Positions 42,688 through 51,113 of a stretch of 64,000 nt of DNA are shown here, piece by piece. The translations under genes and the position numbers were made by a program. This stretch comes from an uncultured bacterium (GTDB taxonomy: Bacteria; Oederibacteriota; PGYV01; Palsa-1178), in the NCBI GenBank assembly GCA_937889595.1, contig CALAOR010000077.1, positions 124,001 through 188,000 of the forward strand, read 5' to 3'. The first letter of the stretch is position 1. Each line of letters starts with the position of its first letter. The notes under the pieces were generated by a model, which worked only from the letters and a program-made list of their open reading frames with translations, was not told where the DNA came from and ran no database searches.

Positions 42688-42716
42688 ATTATATCTTTAA
42701 ATTATTATAAAAGCAA
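42688..42716 (-). promoter_or_regulatory. Promoter of thiFGHSE operon
   Basis: On the minus strand TTGCTT (42716-42711), 17 bases, TATAAT (42693-42688). The start near 42681 coincides with the 5' edge of the riboswitch. Confidence 0.75.
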
Positions 42717-42758
42717 TACTCATCTTAATAATACGCGGTTTATTTAAAAACAAAGGCC

Positions 42759-42793
42759 CGCGTGCGGGTGGCGCAGCGCGCCACCCGCACGCG
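42759..42793. terminator. Long GC hairpin after bioA
   Basis: CGCGTGCGGGTGGCGC, loop of three, GCGCCACCCGCACGCG: a perfect 16-bp stem abutting the bioA stop codon. On the minus strand GGGCCTTTGTTTTTAAAT follows. It probably ends or stabilises the bio operon mRNA; it could also be a REP-type element. Confidence 0.6.
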
Positions 42794-44095
42794 TCATTTC
42801 AGAGAATACTTTAAGACCGCGAACATCTCTTTTATCTCTCTTTCACTTGCCGTTAAAGGCGGCCAAACGTACAGAACCGGCCCAAGCGGCCTTATAAAAA
42901 CTCCCATGTCCCTCGCTTTTTGCGCCGCAGCTTTTGCCCTTTTAGCTCCGCCGTCTTTTTCCGATATGTGCGTCATGGCTATCATGCCCATGGTGTTGAA
43001 GAAAGGCTTTTCAAACATACCACAGAGGGACTCCATCTCATTCTTCATAAGCCTGATCTTTGGCTTTATGGCTTCCATTATATCCAGTTCTTTATACAGT
43101 CTTACCGCGGCTAAAGCCGCGGCCGCTGTTATGGGGTTGCCTGAGAATGTATGGCCGTAAAAAAACGTCTTTCCTTTCCTGAAGCTGTCATAGATCCTGT
43201 CGTTCACAATGGACGCGCTCATGGGCATGTAACCGCCTGTCATGCCTTTTCCCACGGTCATGATATCCGGGCTTATACCCGCTTTATTGCAGGCAAACAT
43301 CTCCCCTGTCCTGCCGAACCCGACCGCTATCTCGTCGGCTATCAGTATAAGGCCGTATTTTTCGCAGAGCTTTTTGAGCTTCCTTAAGTACTCTTCCGGG
43401 TATATGCGCGCGCCGGCCGCCCCCTGGCACAAAGGCTCCACAATGACCGCGGCGGTTTGGGCGTGCTTTGCCTTTATTATTTTTTCCATGGATCCAAAAC
43501 ACTCGATTGAACAGTCCGCCGGTTTTTTGCCGTGTTTGCACACGGCGCAATGCGGTGATTCTGCCGCGTTGTTTTTCCCGACGGCGCCCTTAAGTTCCCT
43601 GTGAAATTCCTCCACAAAACCCACGCCCACGGCGCCGAGCGTGTCGCCGTGGTAACCGTCCTTTAAACATATAAATTTCTTTCTCTTTTTTTCACCCTGG
43701 TTTTCCCAGTACTGCAGCGCCATCCTAAGCGAGGCTTCCACGGCGGAAGCGCCGTCCCCGCAAAAAAACGAATGTTTAAGCCCCGGCGGGGCGATCCTTG
43801 CCAGTTCTTCCGCGAGCAGCGCTGTTTTTTCGTGCGTTTGCCCCGCGAGTATTACATGCTGTAGTTTGCCGCTTTGCTCTTTTATCGCGTTAATTATCGA
43901 AGACTGGGAATGACCCAGATTTACGCACCACCATGAGGCTATGGCGTCGAGGTATTTTTTTCCGTTAACATCATAAAAATATGAGCCCTTCGCGCGCGCT
44001 ATGACCGGAAAATCCGATTTTTCAAAAGCGTCTGTGTCCGTATAGGGGTGCCAAACATGTTTTAAGTCCGCTGATTTTATCCTATCCCTGTCCAT
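42794..44095 (-). CDS. bioA: Adenosylmethionine-8-amino-7-oxononanoate aminotransferase BioA
   Basis: BioA makes 7,8-diaminopelargonate from KAPA using SAM as amino donor. The protein is 433 residues from ATG 44095 (RBS GGGGCGGG); the frame is open nine codons further up. The visible motifs are HVWHPYTDTD, SWWCVNLGHSQ, CGDGASAVEASLRMALQYW, DGYHGDTLGAVGVG, IADEIAVGFGRTGEMFAC, the PLP lysine in TVGKGMTGGYMPMSA, and FFYGHTFSGNP. It overlaps bioD by 14 bases and is the last gene of the biotin operon. Confidence 0.97.
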   Translation of the reverse strand: MDRDRIKSADLKHVWHPYTDTDAFEKSDFPVIARAKGSYFYDVNGKKYLDAIASWWCVNLGHSQSSIINAIKEQSGKLQHVILAGQTHEKTALLAEELARIAPPGLKHSFFCGDGASAVEASLRMALQYWENQGEKKRKKFICLKDGYHGDTLGAVGVGFVEEFHRELKGAVGKNNAAESPHCAVCKHGKKPADCSIECFGSMEKIIKAKHAQTAAVIVEPLCQGAAGARIYPEEYLRKLKKLCEKYGLILIADEIAVGFGRTGEMFACNKAGISPDIMTVGKGMTGGYMPMSASIVNDRIYDSFRKGKTFFYGHTFSGNPITAAAALAAVRLYKELDIMEAIKPKIRLMKNEMESLCGMFEKPFFNTMGMIAMTHISEKDGGAKRAKAAAQKARDMGVFIRPLGPVLYVWPPLTASEREIKEMFAVLKYSLK

Positions 44096-44804
44096 GTCCC
44101 GCCCCTTTAACGAGCTGCTCAAGCCCGTTTAGCTTTTCAAACACTGCCAAAAGGTTCTTCATGTTTTTTACATGCGCTAAGGTTCCCAGGCAGCCGATGC
44201 CCGTGAACTCTTCTATCACCTTCGCGTTATCTTCCGTTATATGATCGCTCTTTTTGTCTGTTCCGATATTGAGCACAAACCCCGCTATCGCCAGATTCCT
44301 GTGTTTAAGGGCCTCAAGCGTAAGGCAGGTATGGTTGATTGTGCCCAGGCCGGCGTGAGCCACAACAATAATTGGCAGGCCCAGCGCCGCCATAAGGTCG
44401 ATCATTGTAACCCTGTTTTTCCTGTCCACCGGCACCAGCACTCCCCCGGCGCCTTCCGCCAAAACCATGTCGTATTTTTCAAGGAGTTTTTTGGTCGAAT
44501 CAATTATCACCGGTATGCAAGCCGGCGGTTTGTTGTCAAGTTCGCAGGCCAGGTGCGGGGAGCATGGTTTGGAAAACGCGAAAGGCTGCATGTATTTAAA
44601 CAGGCTTTTTTCGGGTTTAAACCCCGATGCTTTGAATATACAGCTTAAATCCGGGGATATCCTGTTTTTGGCAGAGCCTGTCTGCACCGTTTTTAACGGC
44701 GCTGCATTTATGCCGGCCCTGCGCAGCAGGCTTAAAAAACCGGCTGTAAAAAACGTCTTGCCAACCCCTGTGCCCGTGCCTGTTATAAAAAATCCCTTTT
44801 TCAT
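44082..44804 (-). CDS. bioD: Dethiobiotin synthetase BioD
   Basis: BioD closes the ureido ring of dethiobiotin from DAPA, CO2 and ATP. The 240-residue protein has the P-loop GTGTGVGKTFFTAGFL, KTVQTG, VLAEGAGGVLVPVD and VVAHAGLGTINHTCLT, all typical. It overlaps bioC by 4 bases and bioA by 14 bases, so translation is coupled along the operon. Confidence 0.96.
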   Translation of the reverse strand: MKKGFFITGTGTGVGKTFFTAGFLSLLRRAGINAAPLKTVQTGSAKNRISPDLSCIFKASGFKPEKSLFKYMQPFAFSKPCSPHLACELDNKPPACIPVIIDSTKKLLEKYDMVLAEGAGGVLVPVDRKNRVTMIDLMAALGLPIIVVAHAGLGTINHTCLTLEALKHRNLAIAGFVLNIGTDKKSDHITEDNAKVIEEFTGIGCLGTLAHVKNMKNLLAVFEKLNGLEQLVKGAGHGQG

Positions 44805-45550
44805 TTTGCCTTCCTTTTTTTGACGACAACCGTAAGCACCCTGTATGTCACCGGGTATTTACCTGTTGAATCCTTATAAAGCCTGCCGTATTCCTTTAGC
44901 CCCGCGCGCGTGAGTTTTTTTCCGCTTCCCGCGCCTTCCTTATAATTCGCCCCGATCTTTTTCAAGGACTTTACCGCCTCCACGGGGCTGTCATAATATA
45001 CCGTCATGTCCTCCACCAGCCGCACGACAGGCTTGGGCAGGGGCATTAAAAAACCGGTTTCGTCCGGAAAATCATAGAAAGCGCCTGACAATCCCGAGAG
45101 TTCCTTTAGCGAGCCTTTCACAGGGACGCAAAACGCGAAAAAACCCCCGGGCTTTACCCATGAGTAAAACGCCTTCATTGCCTTGGGTAAATCCCCGAGC
45201 CATTGAAAAGTGAAGTTTGACACAACAACGCTGAATTGCTCCCCCGGGTCGTATTCCTCCGCGTCAACACACAGGAATTTTGATCCCGGCCACTGCTGGG
45301 CGCACAGCCGTGTCATGCCTTCGGCAAAATCCAGGCCCGTGAGCTTTTCCGGTTTTAGTTTGGCCATTACCTTCCCGGTCAAAAACCCGGTGCCGCAGCC
45401 GATATCCAGCACTGTCTCGGCCTTTACCCCCGGCAGCATGGCCGCAAGCATGGACGCCGACTGTTCCTGTACCCTTGCCCAGCCCGAATACTGCTCCGCA
45501 GCGTTTGAAAAATTGCGGCGTATCTGGTGTTTTATGTTTTTTATGTCCAA
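44801..45550 (-). CDS. bioC: Malonyl-ACP O-methyltransferase BioC
   Basis: BioC methylates malonyl-ACP so that fatty-acid enzymes can build the pimeloyl chain. The 249-residue SAM methyltransferase begins with the family N-terminus IRRNFSNAAEQYSGWARVQE; motif I is VLDIGCGTGFLTGK, followed by GLDFAEGM and VVSNFTFQWLGDLPKAM. It lies between the BioH-like esterase and bioD with no gap, which supports the BioC call over a generic methyltransferase. Confidence 0.95.
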   Translation of the reverse strand: MDIKNIKHQIRRNFSNAAEQYSGWARVQEQSASMLAAMLPGVKAETVLDIGCGTGFLTGKVMAKLKPEKLTGLDFAEGMTRLCAQQWPGSKFLCVDAEEYDPGEQFSVVVSNFTFQWLGDLPKAMKAFYSWVKPGGFFAFCVPVKGSLKELSGLSGAFYDFPDETGFLMPLPKPVVRLVEDMTVYYDSPVEAVKSLKKIGANYKEGAGSGKKLTRAGLKEYGRLYKDSTGKYPVTYRVLTVVVKKRKAK

Positions 45551-46228
45551 TTAAATACCGCCTATGGGATTTATGGCTTCATGATCAAGTATGTACGGCA
45601 AATTATGGCCCGCGTCAAAACTTTTTAGAACGCTCCCGTTGATATGCCTGTGCATATGCTCGGCCTGTGAAAAAGGAATTATCTTATCCTTTAAGCCGTG
45701 CATTATGACGGTGGGGGCTTTAACGCCCGAAAGCAGATTTCTTACGTCTGTTTTTTCCAGGTATTCAAGCCCTGCTGCCAGGTCAAGAACGGAAAACCCC
45801 CCGGCCGAAAGTAAAAACTCAGGCTCGCCTTCATGCCCCGGATTAAAACAGTTCTTAACAAACCCTTTGATCACAGCTTCCCTGTGTTTTTCAAGCCTCG
45901 CAGCCATGGCTTTAATGTCGCGTCCCGAGGCTCCGGTATAATCCGCGTCCGCAGTCATACGCGCTGTGCCGGATATAAGGAATAGTTCTTCAACCAGTTC
46001 AGGCGCGCTTGTTGCGGCTTTTATAGCCGCCAGAACGCCCAGCGACCACGCGATAACCGTGATTTTCCTGCCCAGAGCTTTTATAAACGCCACCGCAAAA
46101 TCAGGGTCTGTCACGCATTTTTCCCAAGGCAAATATAGAAACCCGCTGTTACCAGGTTTTGCCGAAATGTTCTTAAACGCATCAGGCCCGCCTGCCCAGC
46201 CTGAAATAATGACAATATGTTTTTTCAA
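45551..46228 (-). CDS. BioH/BioG-type pimeloyl-ACP methyl ester esterase
   Basis: This alpha/beta hydrolase ends chain building by removing the methyl group set by BioC. I start it at TTG 46228, which overlaps the bioF stop as TTGA. The upstream open frame overlaps bioF and has no hydrolase sequence. The 225-residue product starts MKKHIVIISGWAGGPDAF; the nucleophile Ser is in VIAWSLGVLAAI, the acid in HGLKDKIIPF and the His in FDAGHNLPYI. Among BioH, BioG and other non-orthologous esterases, the W-S-L-G elbow and context favour this role, but the exact family is not settled. Confidence 0.85.
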   Translation of the reverse strand: MKKHIVIISGWAGGPDAFKNISAKPGNSGFLYLPWEKCVTDPDFAVAFIKALGRKITVIAWSLGVLAAIKAATSAPELVEELFLISGTARMTADADYTGASGRDIKAMAARLEKHREAVIKGFVKNCFNPGHEGEPEFLLSAGGFSVLDLAAGLEYLEKTDVRNLLSGVKAPTVIMHGLKDKIIPFSQAEHMHRHINGSVLKSFDAGHNLPYILDHEAINPIGGI

Positions 46229-47373
46229 ATCAGCCCGGCCTTTTGGGCGGCGCGCGCTATTTTTTCTGCCGCTGTTTTCAAAGCTTGCTTTGTGTGGCTT
46301 AGCGTGACTGAAAGCCTCAAGCGCGCCGTTCCCTTGGGTACGGTGGGCGGCCTGATGGCTTTGGCGTATATGCCTTCCTCCCACAGCAATTCCGCGGCCT
46401 TTACAGAGTGCCTATTGTCCCCTATCATGACCGGTATTATCTGGCTTGAGAATTCCGGCAGCTTAAGGCCGGCTCCCCTTAATAATCCGTGAAAATACGA
46501 TGAATTGTCCAGCAGTGAACTTCCAAGCTCTTTTTCTTCCCGTATTATTTCAAGTGCCTTAATGGCCCCGCCCAGACAGGCCGGAGGCAGCGCAGTGGAG
46601 AATATGAAGGAACGCGCCGAATTAATAAGGAGTTTTTTTACGGCCGAAGAACAAACCGCGAACCCGCCGTATCCGCCGAAAGCCTTGCTGAATGTGCCTG
46701 TTATGAGGTCAGGTTTTATATTTTTTTGCGCGCATAGACCAATTCCTTCGCCGAAAACCCCTATGGCATGCGCTTCGTCAATGATTAAAAACGCCCCGTA
46801 TTTATCCGAAAGTCCCTTTAACTTAATGACATCTGCCAGGTCTCCGTCCATGCTGAAAACAGAATCCGCTATTATAAAGCTGTTGCCAGCGCTTTTTTCA
46901 AGCATGCGTTCAAGTTCGCCCAGATCATTGTGCCTGTACCTTTTCCAGGCCGCGCCCGAAAGCATGACCCCGTCTATTATGCTGGCGTGGTCGAATTTGT
47001 CAAAATACACGGTGTCTCCCGCGCCTGCCAGCGCCGATATGACGCCTGTATTGGCCAGGAAGCCGCTGCCAAAAACTATTGCCTCTTCAAAACCGGCCCA
47101 GTCCGCGAGTTTTTTTTCAAGTTCTTCGTGCAGCGTGAGCGTGCCGCACATAAGGCGCGAGCCGCCCGAACCGCTGCCGAATTTTTCCACGGCCGCAATG
47201 GCGGCTTTTTTCACCCTTGAGTCGTTTGCCAGGTCCAGATAATCATTGGATGAAAAATTAAGGTATTCCTTCCCGTCAAGTACAAACCTCCCGCCTGAGC
47301 CTGGCAGGGTTATCAGCGTGCGGGTTAAGCCCTTTTCCTCTATATCCTTAAGCCTTGCCTCAAAATCCTTCAT
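46225..47373 (-). CDS. bioF: 8-Amino-7-oxononanoate synthase BioF
   Basis: This PLP enzyme condenses pimeloyl-ACP with alanine to KAPA. The 382-residue protein shows LNFSSNDYLDLA, GSGGSRLMCGTLTLHEELE, the FDHASIIDG segment, VDEAHAIGVFG (here IIDEAHAIGVFGEGIGL) and the PLP lysine in TGTFSKAFGGYGGFA. It overlaps bioB by 4 bases at its start and the esterase gene by 4 bases at its end. Glycine C-acetyltransferase relatives are excluded by the operon. Confidence 0.96.
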   Translation of the reverse strand: MKDFEARLKDIEEKGLTRTLITLPGSGGRFVLDGKEYLNFSSNDYLDLANDSRVKKAAIAAVEKFGSGSGGSRLMCGTLTLHEELEKKLADWAGFEEAIVFGSGFLANTGVISALAGAGDTVYFDKFDHASIIDGVMLSGAAWKRYRHNDLGELERMLEKSAGNSFIIADSVFSMDGDLADVIKLKGLSDKYGAFLIIDEAHAIGVFGEGIGLCAQKNIKPDLITGTFSKAFGGYGGFAVCSSAVKKLLINSARSFIFSTALPPACLGGAIKALEIIREEKELGSSLLDNSSYFHGLLRGAGLKLPEFSSQIIPVMIGDNRHSVKAAELLWEEGIYAKAIRPPTVPKGTARLRLSVTLSHTKQALKTAAEKIARAAQKAGLI

Positions 47374-48356
47374 TCCACACCTTCAATTTCCGCGTTAAAA
47401 CCCATCTCCCTAATCATGTCAAAGCCTTCGCCCGCTCCCTGTCCGCCTGTTGTCAGGTATCCCGATACAAAGATCGAATTAACCGCGTAAAGCGCGAACC
47501 CCTGCATGGACTTCAGCCTGTATTCCCTGCCGCCCGCGGCGCGCAGGTCAGCGGACGGGTTTAAAAAGCGCGCCATGCACAGGACTTTAAGGCAGTAAAG
47601 CGGGGTAAGTTCATCGCCCATTTTTTCAAACGGCGTGCCCTTCACAGGGATGAAAAAATTGATCGGGATGGAATCCGGGTTTATTTTTTTAAGTTCCATG
47701 AACATATCAACCACTCCCTGTTTTCCCTCGCCCAGGCCTATGATACCGCCGGAACAGATCTCAAGCCCCGCTGCCCTGCAAACCGATATATTATTGATGC
47801 GCTCGTCATATGTATGTGTGGAACAAATCTTTGGATAATATTCCCTGCTGGAATTTAAATTGTGGTTTATCCTGTCCAAGCCCGCGCTTTTAAGTTTGGC
47901 TGCCTGCCCGGGCGTTATAAAACCCATGGAACAACATATGCTTATTCCCGTTTCTTTTTTTATCATGGCTACGGATTGCGCGAGGGAGTCTATGAGCTTA
48001 TCGTCATACTTTATGCTGCTTAGGGCCATGCAGTACCGGATCGCCCCGTTCTTTTTGGCAGCAATTGCGCCCGCCACAAGTTCGGCCGAGGGCTTTAAGC
48101 CGTATTCCTTTATATCCGCGCCCGATACTTTTGACTGGGTACAGTAGCCGCAGTCTTCGGTGCAAAGCCCACTTTTGGCGTTCATGAGCATCTGCACGTG
48201 CACAGTGTTGCCAAAATGTTTTTTTCTAACCGTATAGGCCGCATTTAACAGCTCCAGAACGGCTTCATTCGGGCAGTCAAGAACGCTCAAGGCTTCTTCC
48301 CGGGTAAGGTCTGAGCCTTTTAGTGATTTATTCATTATCAAAGCAATATCCGCCAT
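47370..48356 (-). CDS. bioB: Biotin synthase BioB (radical SAM)
   Basis: BioB inserts sulfur into dethiobiotin. The 328-residue protein has the radical SAM motif CTEDCGYCTQS (CxxxCxxC) near residue 60, the auxiliary-cluster residues in the barrel (GLEICSGGIIGLGEGKQGVV) and the C-terminal GRTxR-type loop varied here as AAGGREYRLKSMQ. It is the first gene of the six-gene order bioB-bioF-esterase-bioC-bioD-bioA. GGAG stands before ATG 48356. Confidence 0.97.
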   Translation of the reverse strand: MADIALIMNKSLKGSDLTREEALSVLDCPNEAVLELLNAAYTVRKKHFGNTVHVQMLMNAKSGLCTEDCGYCTQSKVSGADIKEYGLKPSAELVAGAIAAKKNGAIRYCMALSSIKYDDKLIDSLAQSVAMIKKETGISICCSMGFITPGQAAKLKSAGLDRINHNLNSSREYYPKICSTHTYDERINNISVCRAAGLEICSGGIIGLGEGKQGVVDMFMELKKINPDSIPINFFIPVKGTPFEKMGDELTPLYCLKVLCMARFLNPSADLRAAGGREYRLKSMQGFALYAVNSIFVSGYLTTGGQGAGEGFDMIREMGFNAEIEGVE

Positions 48357-48419
48357 AAGTCTCCATTCATTTTATCCCTGAAAAAATGATTTAAGCCTGT
48401 AATTTTACCATTAATATTT

Positions 48420-48433
48420 TTGTTTTAAAACAA
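48420..48433. promoter_or_regulatory. 14-bp palindrome upstream of bioB
   Basis: TTGTTTTAAAACAA lies 64 bases upstream of the bioB start and may be an operator. It does not match the BirA operator. It resembles the palindrome at 5689-5702. The rest of the 48357-48558 gap has A/T runs and no recognisable gene. Confidence 0.3.
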
Positions 48434-48558
48434 AAAAAAACTGAAGTGAACCCATCATTGGCTTTTAAGCCTTAGCGTATGATTTTGTCCGAATTCTGAG
48501 GCCCCCCCCTATATATATTGATTGATTTTTTACGCAGGTATGGATCCACGGGGTCTAT

Positions 48559-49890
48559 TTACCGGCTCTGCTTTTTTTCAATAATCCCAACCGGATTGGC
48601 CGCGGCATATATTCCCGCATTGAGTTCCTTTATGATCCCATGCTTTATATATATCGGCCTTACTATTTCCCTGAGTTTAGGCAGTTCCCTTGAAAAAACC
48701 AGCGCGCCTATTACGACTATGCACCCTCCCACTGTAACCGCTCTTGGGGCGCCTATAGCGCTCGCGAGGCTCCCGTAGATCAGGTTTCCGAAAGTAGACA
48801 TGCCTGCGGTTAAGGACCAAAAACTCATGACCCTGCCCCTCTTATCCTCGTCGCTGATTGTCTGCAATATGGTATTGCTGGCGGCAATCATAACGACCAT
48901 GCCCGCGCCGGAAAAAAACAGCACAAGCATGGCAACCGGCATCAAAGGTGTGAATGAAAAAACCGCCATTGCCGTACCGTAGAGGATGCCGGCCATATAA
49001 ATATACCTGCCCAGTCCGAGTACGTTCTTGCGGGACGCCAGGTATACCGCGCCGCAGAGCGCTCCGGCTCCTATCGAAGATATTAGGAACCCCATGGTAT
49101 GCGGCCCGCCGTGAAAAACATTCTTTGCAAATACCGGCATAAGGGTTACGTACGGCAATCCAATAAGGGTAACAAGACTCATGTTCAGAAGGATGGACCG
49201 TATAGGCCGGAATCCGATGACATATTCAAAGCCCGTCTTTAGCCCGCTTAAAATCCTTTCATTTTTATGCGTCATGGCCCTGTCCCTGACCTTCATCTGG
49301 TTCAACGCGTAAATGACCGCTATGAAGCTCAATGCGTTCAGGGTAAAACACGCGCCTTCACCGACCAGGGCTATAAGTATGCCCGCGATAGCCGGGCCGA
49401 TGAGCCTTGCAGAATTTACAAGCGCGGAATTCAATGAGATGGCGTTGCTTAAATCGTTATTGTCATCCACCATTTCCATCATGAATGACTGCCTCGCCGG
49501 GACATCAAAACTGTTGATTATGCCCAGAAAAAGGCTGAGCCCGATAATGTGCCATGGCTGTACGGTATTTGTCATGACAAGGACCGCGATTATCGACGCC
49601 TGAATAAGGGCAAGCGACTGCGTGAACCTGAGTATGGTACGGCGCTTCCACCTGTCCGAAAGTACCCCGGCAAACGGTGAAAGCACAAATAACGGCAGAG
49701 TGGAACAAAATCCCACCACGCCGAGCAAAAACGCCGAGCCCGTCAGCCTGTAGACCAGCCAGCTCATTGCCGTGGACTGCAGCCATGTGCCGATGAGCGA
49801 TATGCCCTGCCCCATAAAAAACAGCCTGAAATTCCTGTGTCTAAGCGCGCGAAACATCGCCGGCAGTTCAAATACTTTCTTTTTATCCAT
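48559..49890 (-). CDS. MFS transporter (MFS_3 / EntS-like)
   Basis: The protein is 443 residues from ATG 49890, preferred for AAAGG eight bases upstream; an ATG five codons earlier is also possible. It has 12 membrane helices. Motifs: FALRHRNFRLFFMGQGISLI start (as FRALRHRNFRLFF), PFAGVLSDRWKRRTILR in loop 2-3, and NSFDVPARQSFMMEMV after helix 4, typical of MFS_3 exporters of macrolides, siderophores or unknown small molecules. The C-terminal 35 residues are polar. It follows the MBL hydrolase gene closely (19-base gap), so co-expression is likely; no function links them directly. Confidence 0.88.
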   Translation of the reverse strand: MDKKKVFELPAMFRALRHRNFRLFFMGQGISLIGTWLQSTAMSWLVYRLTGSAFLLGVVGFCSTLPLFVLSPFAGVLSDRWKRRTILRFTQSLALIQASIIAVLVMTNTVQPWHIIGLSLFLGIINSFDVPARQSFMMEMVDDNNDLSNAISLNSALVNSARLIGPAIAGILIALVGEGACFTLNALSFIAVIYALNQMKVRDRAMTHKNERILSGLKTGFEYVIGFRPIRSILLNMSLVTLIGLPYVTLMPVFAKNVFHGGPHTMGFLISSIGAGALCGAVYLASRKNVLGLGRYIYMAGILYGTAMAVFSFTPLMPVAMLVLFFSGAGMVVMIAASNTILQTISDEDKRGRVMSFWSLTAGMSTFGNLIYGSLASAIGAPRAVTVGGCIVVIGALVFSRELPKLREIVRPIYIKHGIIKELNAGIYAAANPVGIIEKKQSR

Positions 49891-49908
49891 CAAATTACCT
49901 TTCATGGC

Positions 49909-50580
49909 TTATTTGAACAGTTCTCCGGCCTGGAAAGGTCTGCCGTGGCCCGGATATACTGTTTTTATGCCGAGCGCTTTTATTTTTTCGATACTGTCCT
50001 TAAGCTGCGCCGCATTGTGCACTATGGGCGATATCACCGGTTTTTTATTGTTATTTAAAGTATCGCCGGCTATAAAATCGCCATCAGCCATGTGCACTCC
50101 CAACGAACCCGGGGTATGCCCAGGAATGAGCACTATCTTCGCGTCAACCCCGTAATCAGCCAGGCTAAAACCGTCTTCAAGCCGCACATCGGGAATAAAA
50201 CGTTCGAAACCGTCTATCACCTTTTTAAATTTAGGCAGACGGAAAAGGGAAAATTGGAAGATTTTGCGGGTCAACGACTTTGAGCCCCTGTCCATAAGCA
50301 TCTTTCCTGATTCCACCATGGGCGCATCATTCATATTCATCGCGGTTTTGACGGAAAATTTCCTACTCAAGTAAAGCGCGTTGCCCGAGTGGTCTATGTC
50401 GCCGTGCGTCATTATTATCAGCTTAAGCTTTCCCGGTACACAGCCGTTCTTTTCCAGTTCCCTATCCAATACCGCGCGCGAAAGGGATATCCCCGTGTCC
50501 ACGAGTATAAACCCGTCCCCGGCCTTGATCAGGTAGCAATTCACCATGCCCGTTTTCAAAGGAACTATTTCATTTGCCAT
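49909..50580 (-). CDS. Metallo-beta-lactamase-fold hydrolase
   Basis: The protein is 223 residues from ATG 50580 (GGAGG five bases upstream). The metal-binding motif is THGDIDHSGN, where the usual HxHxDH has Asp in place of the second His, as in a known subgroup (HGDxDH). Further ligands are PGHTPGSLGV, IAGDTL and the C-terminal PGHG. The fold includes glyoxalase II-, quorum-lactonase- and flavodiiron-like hydrolases; the substrate here is unknown. It is the first gene of a pair with the MFS exporter. Upstream is a repeat-filled gap of about 500 bases. Confidence 0.88.
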   Translation of the reverse strand: MANEIVPLKTGMVNCYLIKAGDGFILVDTGISLSRAVLDRELEKNGCVPGKLKLIIMTHGDIDHSGNALYLSRKFSVKTAMNMNDAPMVESGKMLMDRGSKSLTRKIFQFSLFRLPKFKKVIDGFERFIPDVRLEDGFSLADYGVDAKIVLIPGHTPGSLGVHMADGDFIAGDTLNNNKKPVISPIVHNAAQLKDSIEKIKALGIKTVYPGHGRPFQAGELFK

Positions 50581-50782
50581 AAAAGCCTCCAAAAAAAATA
50601 ATTTTATTTTGCTCCGTCAAAACCATAAGCAGGGATATTTTATCACGGCTTCCGTAAAATTCTATCTTTATTATATATCCGCGTTCAAAAATAACCGGGC
50701 CGTTTCAACATACAAACTTTTTTCAAAAGGAAAACATGGATTTAATTTGGGGGAGGCAGTCTTAAACTGATGCCTGACAATT

Positions 50783-51005
50783 TTGTCATTGCGAGCCCTT
50801 CGACAAGCTCAGGGTGGTGAGCCAGTCGAACCAGAGCGAGATCCTCAGCGACGAAAGCCTGCCATGTACCCGAGCAAAGCGTGTGGTTCATGGCAATCTA
50901 TGATCGTGACGCAGAACTTATCGGTGGAACTGAGATTTCCATGAAAGAACTCATGGACTATAGGCTTCGTCGGCATAAAACAAGTGCGCCTTCTCGCAAT
51001 GACAA
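50783..51005. repeat. TTGTCATTGCGAG-ended inverted-repeat element
   Basis: TTGTCATTGCGAG (50783-50795) and CTCGCAATGACAA (50993-51005) are perfect inverted ends of a 223-base non-coding element. Inside are CCCTTCGACAAGCTCAGG and several short self-complementary words. Elements with TGTCATTGCGAG ends are widespread in bacteria as non-autonomous miniature repeats. It fills most of the 520-base gap before the quinone reductase-like gene; nothing else was seen there. Confidence 0.75.
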
Positions 51006-51113
51006 TCTACTATTGATATATTTTCCAGCAGTAACCTAATACCTGCTATTCCCGCAGCAAGTTGCTGGGAATTTTAACCGCGTATGATTAAAAATCATAT
51101 TGATTAAATTTTT

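Noticed and set aside
46229-46384. N-terminal extension of the BioH-like esterase
   Set aside because: It overlaps bioF in another frame, has no alpha/beta hydrolase sequence, and a TTG start overlapping the bioF stop fits the operon style.
48420-48433. BirA operator at bioB
   Set aside because: The palindrome lacks the separated TTGTAAACC-type arms of BirA sites.
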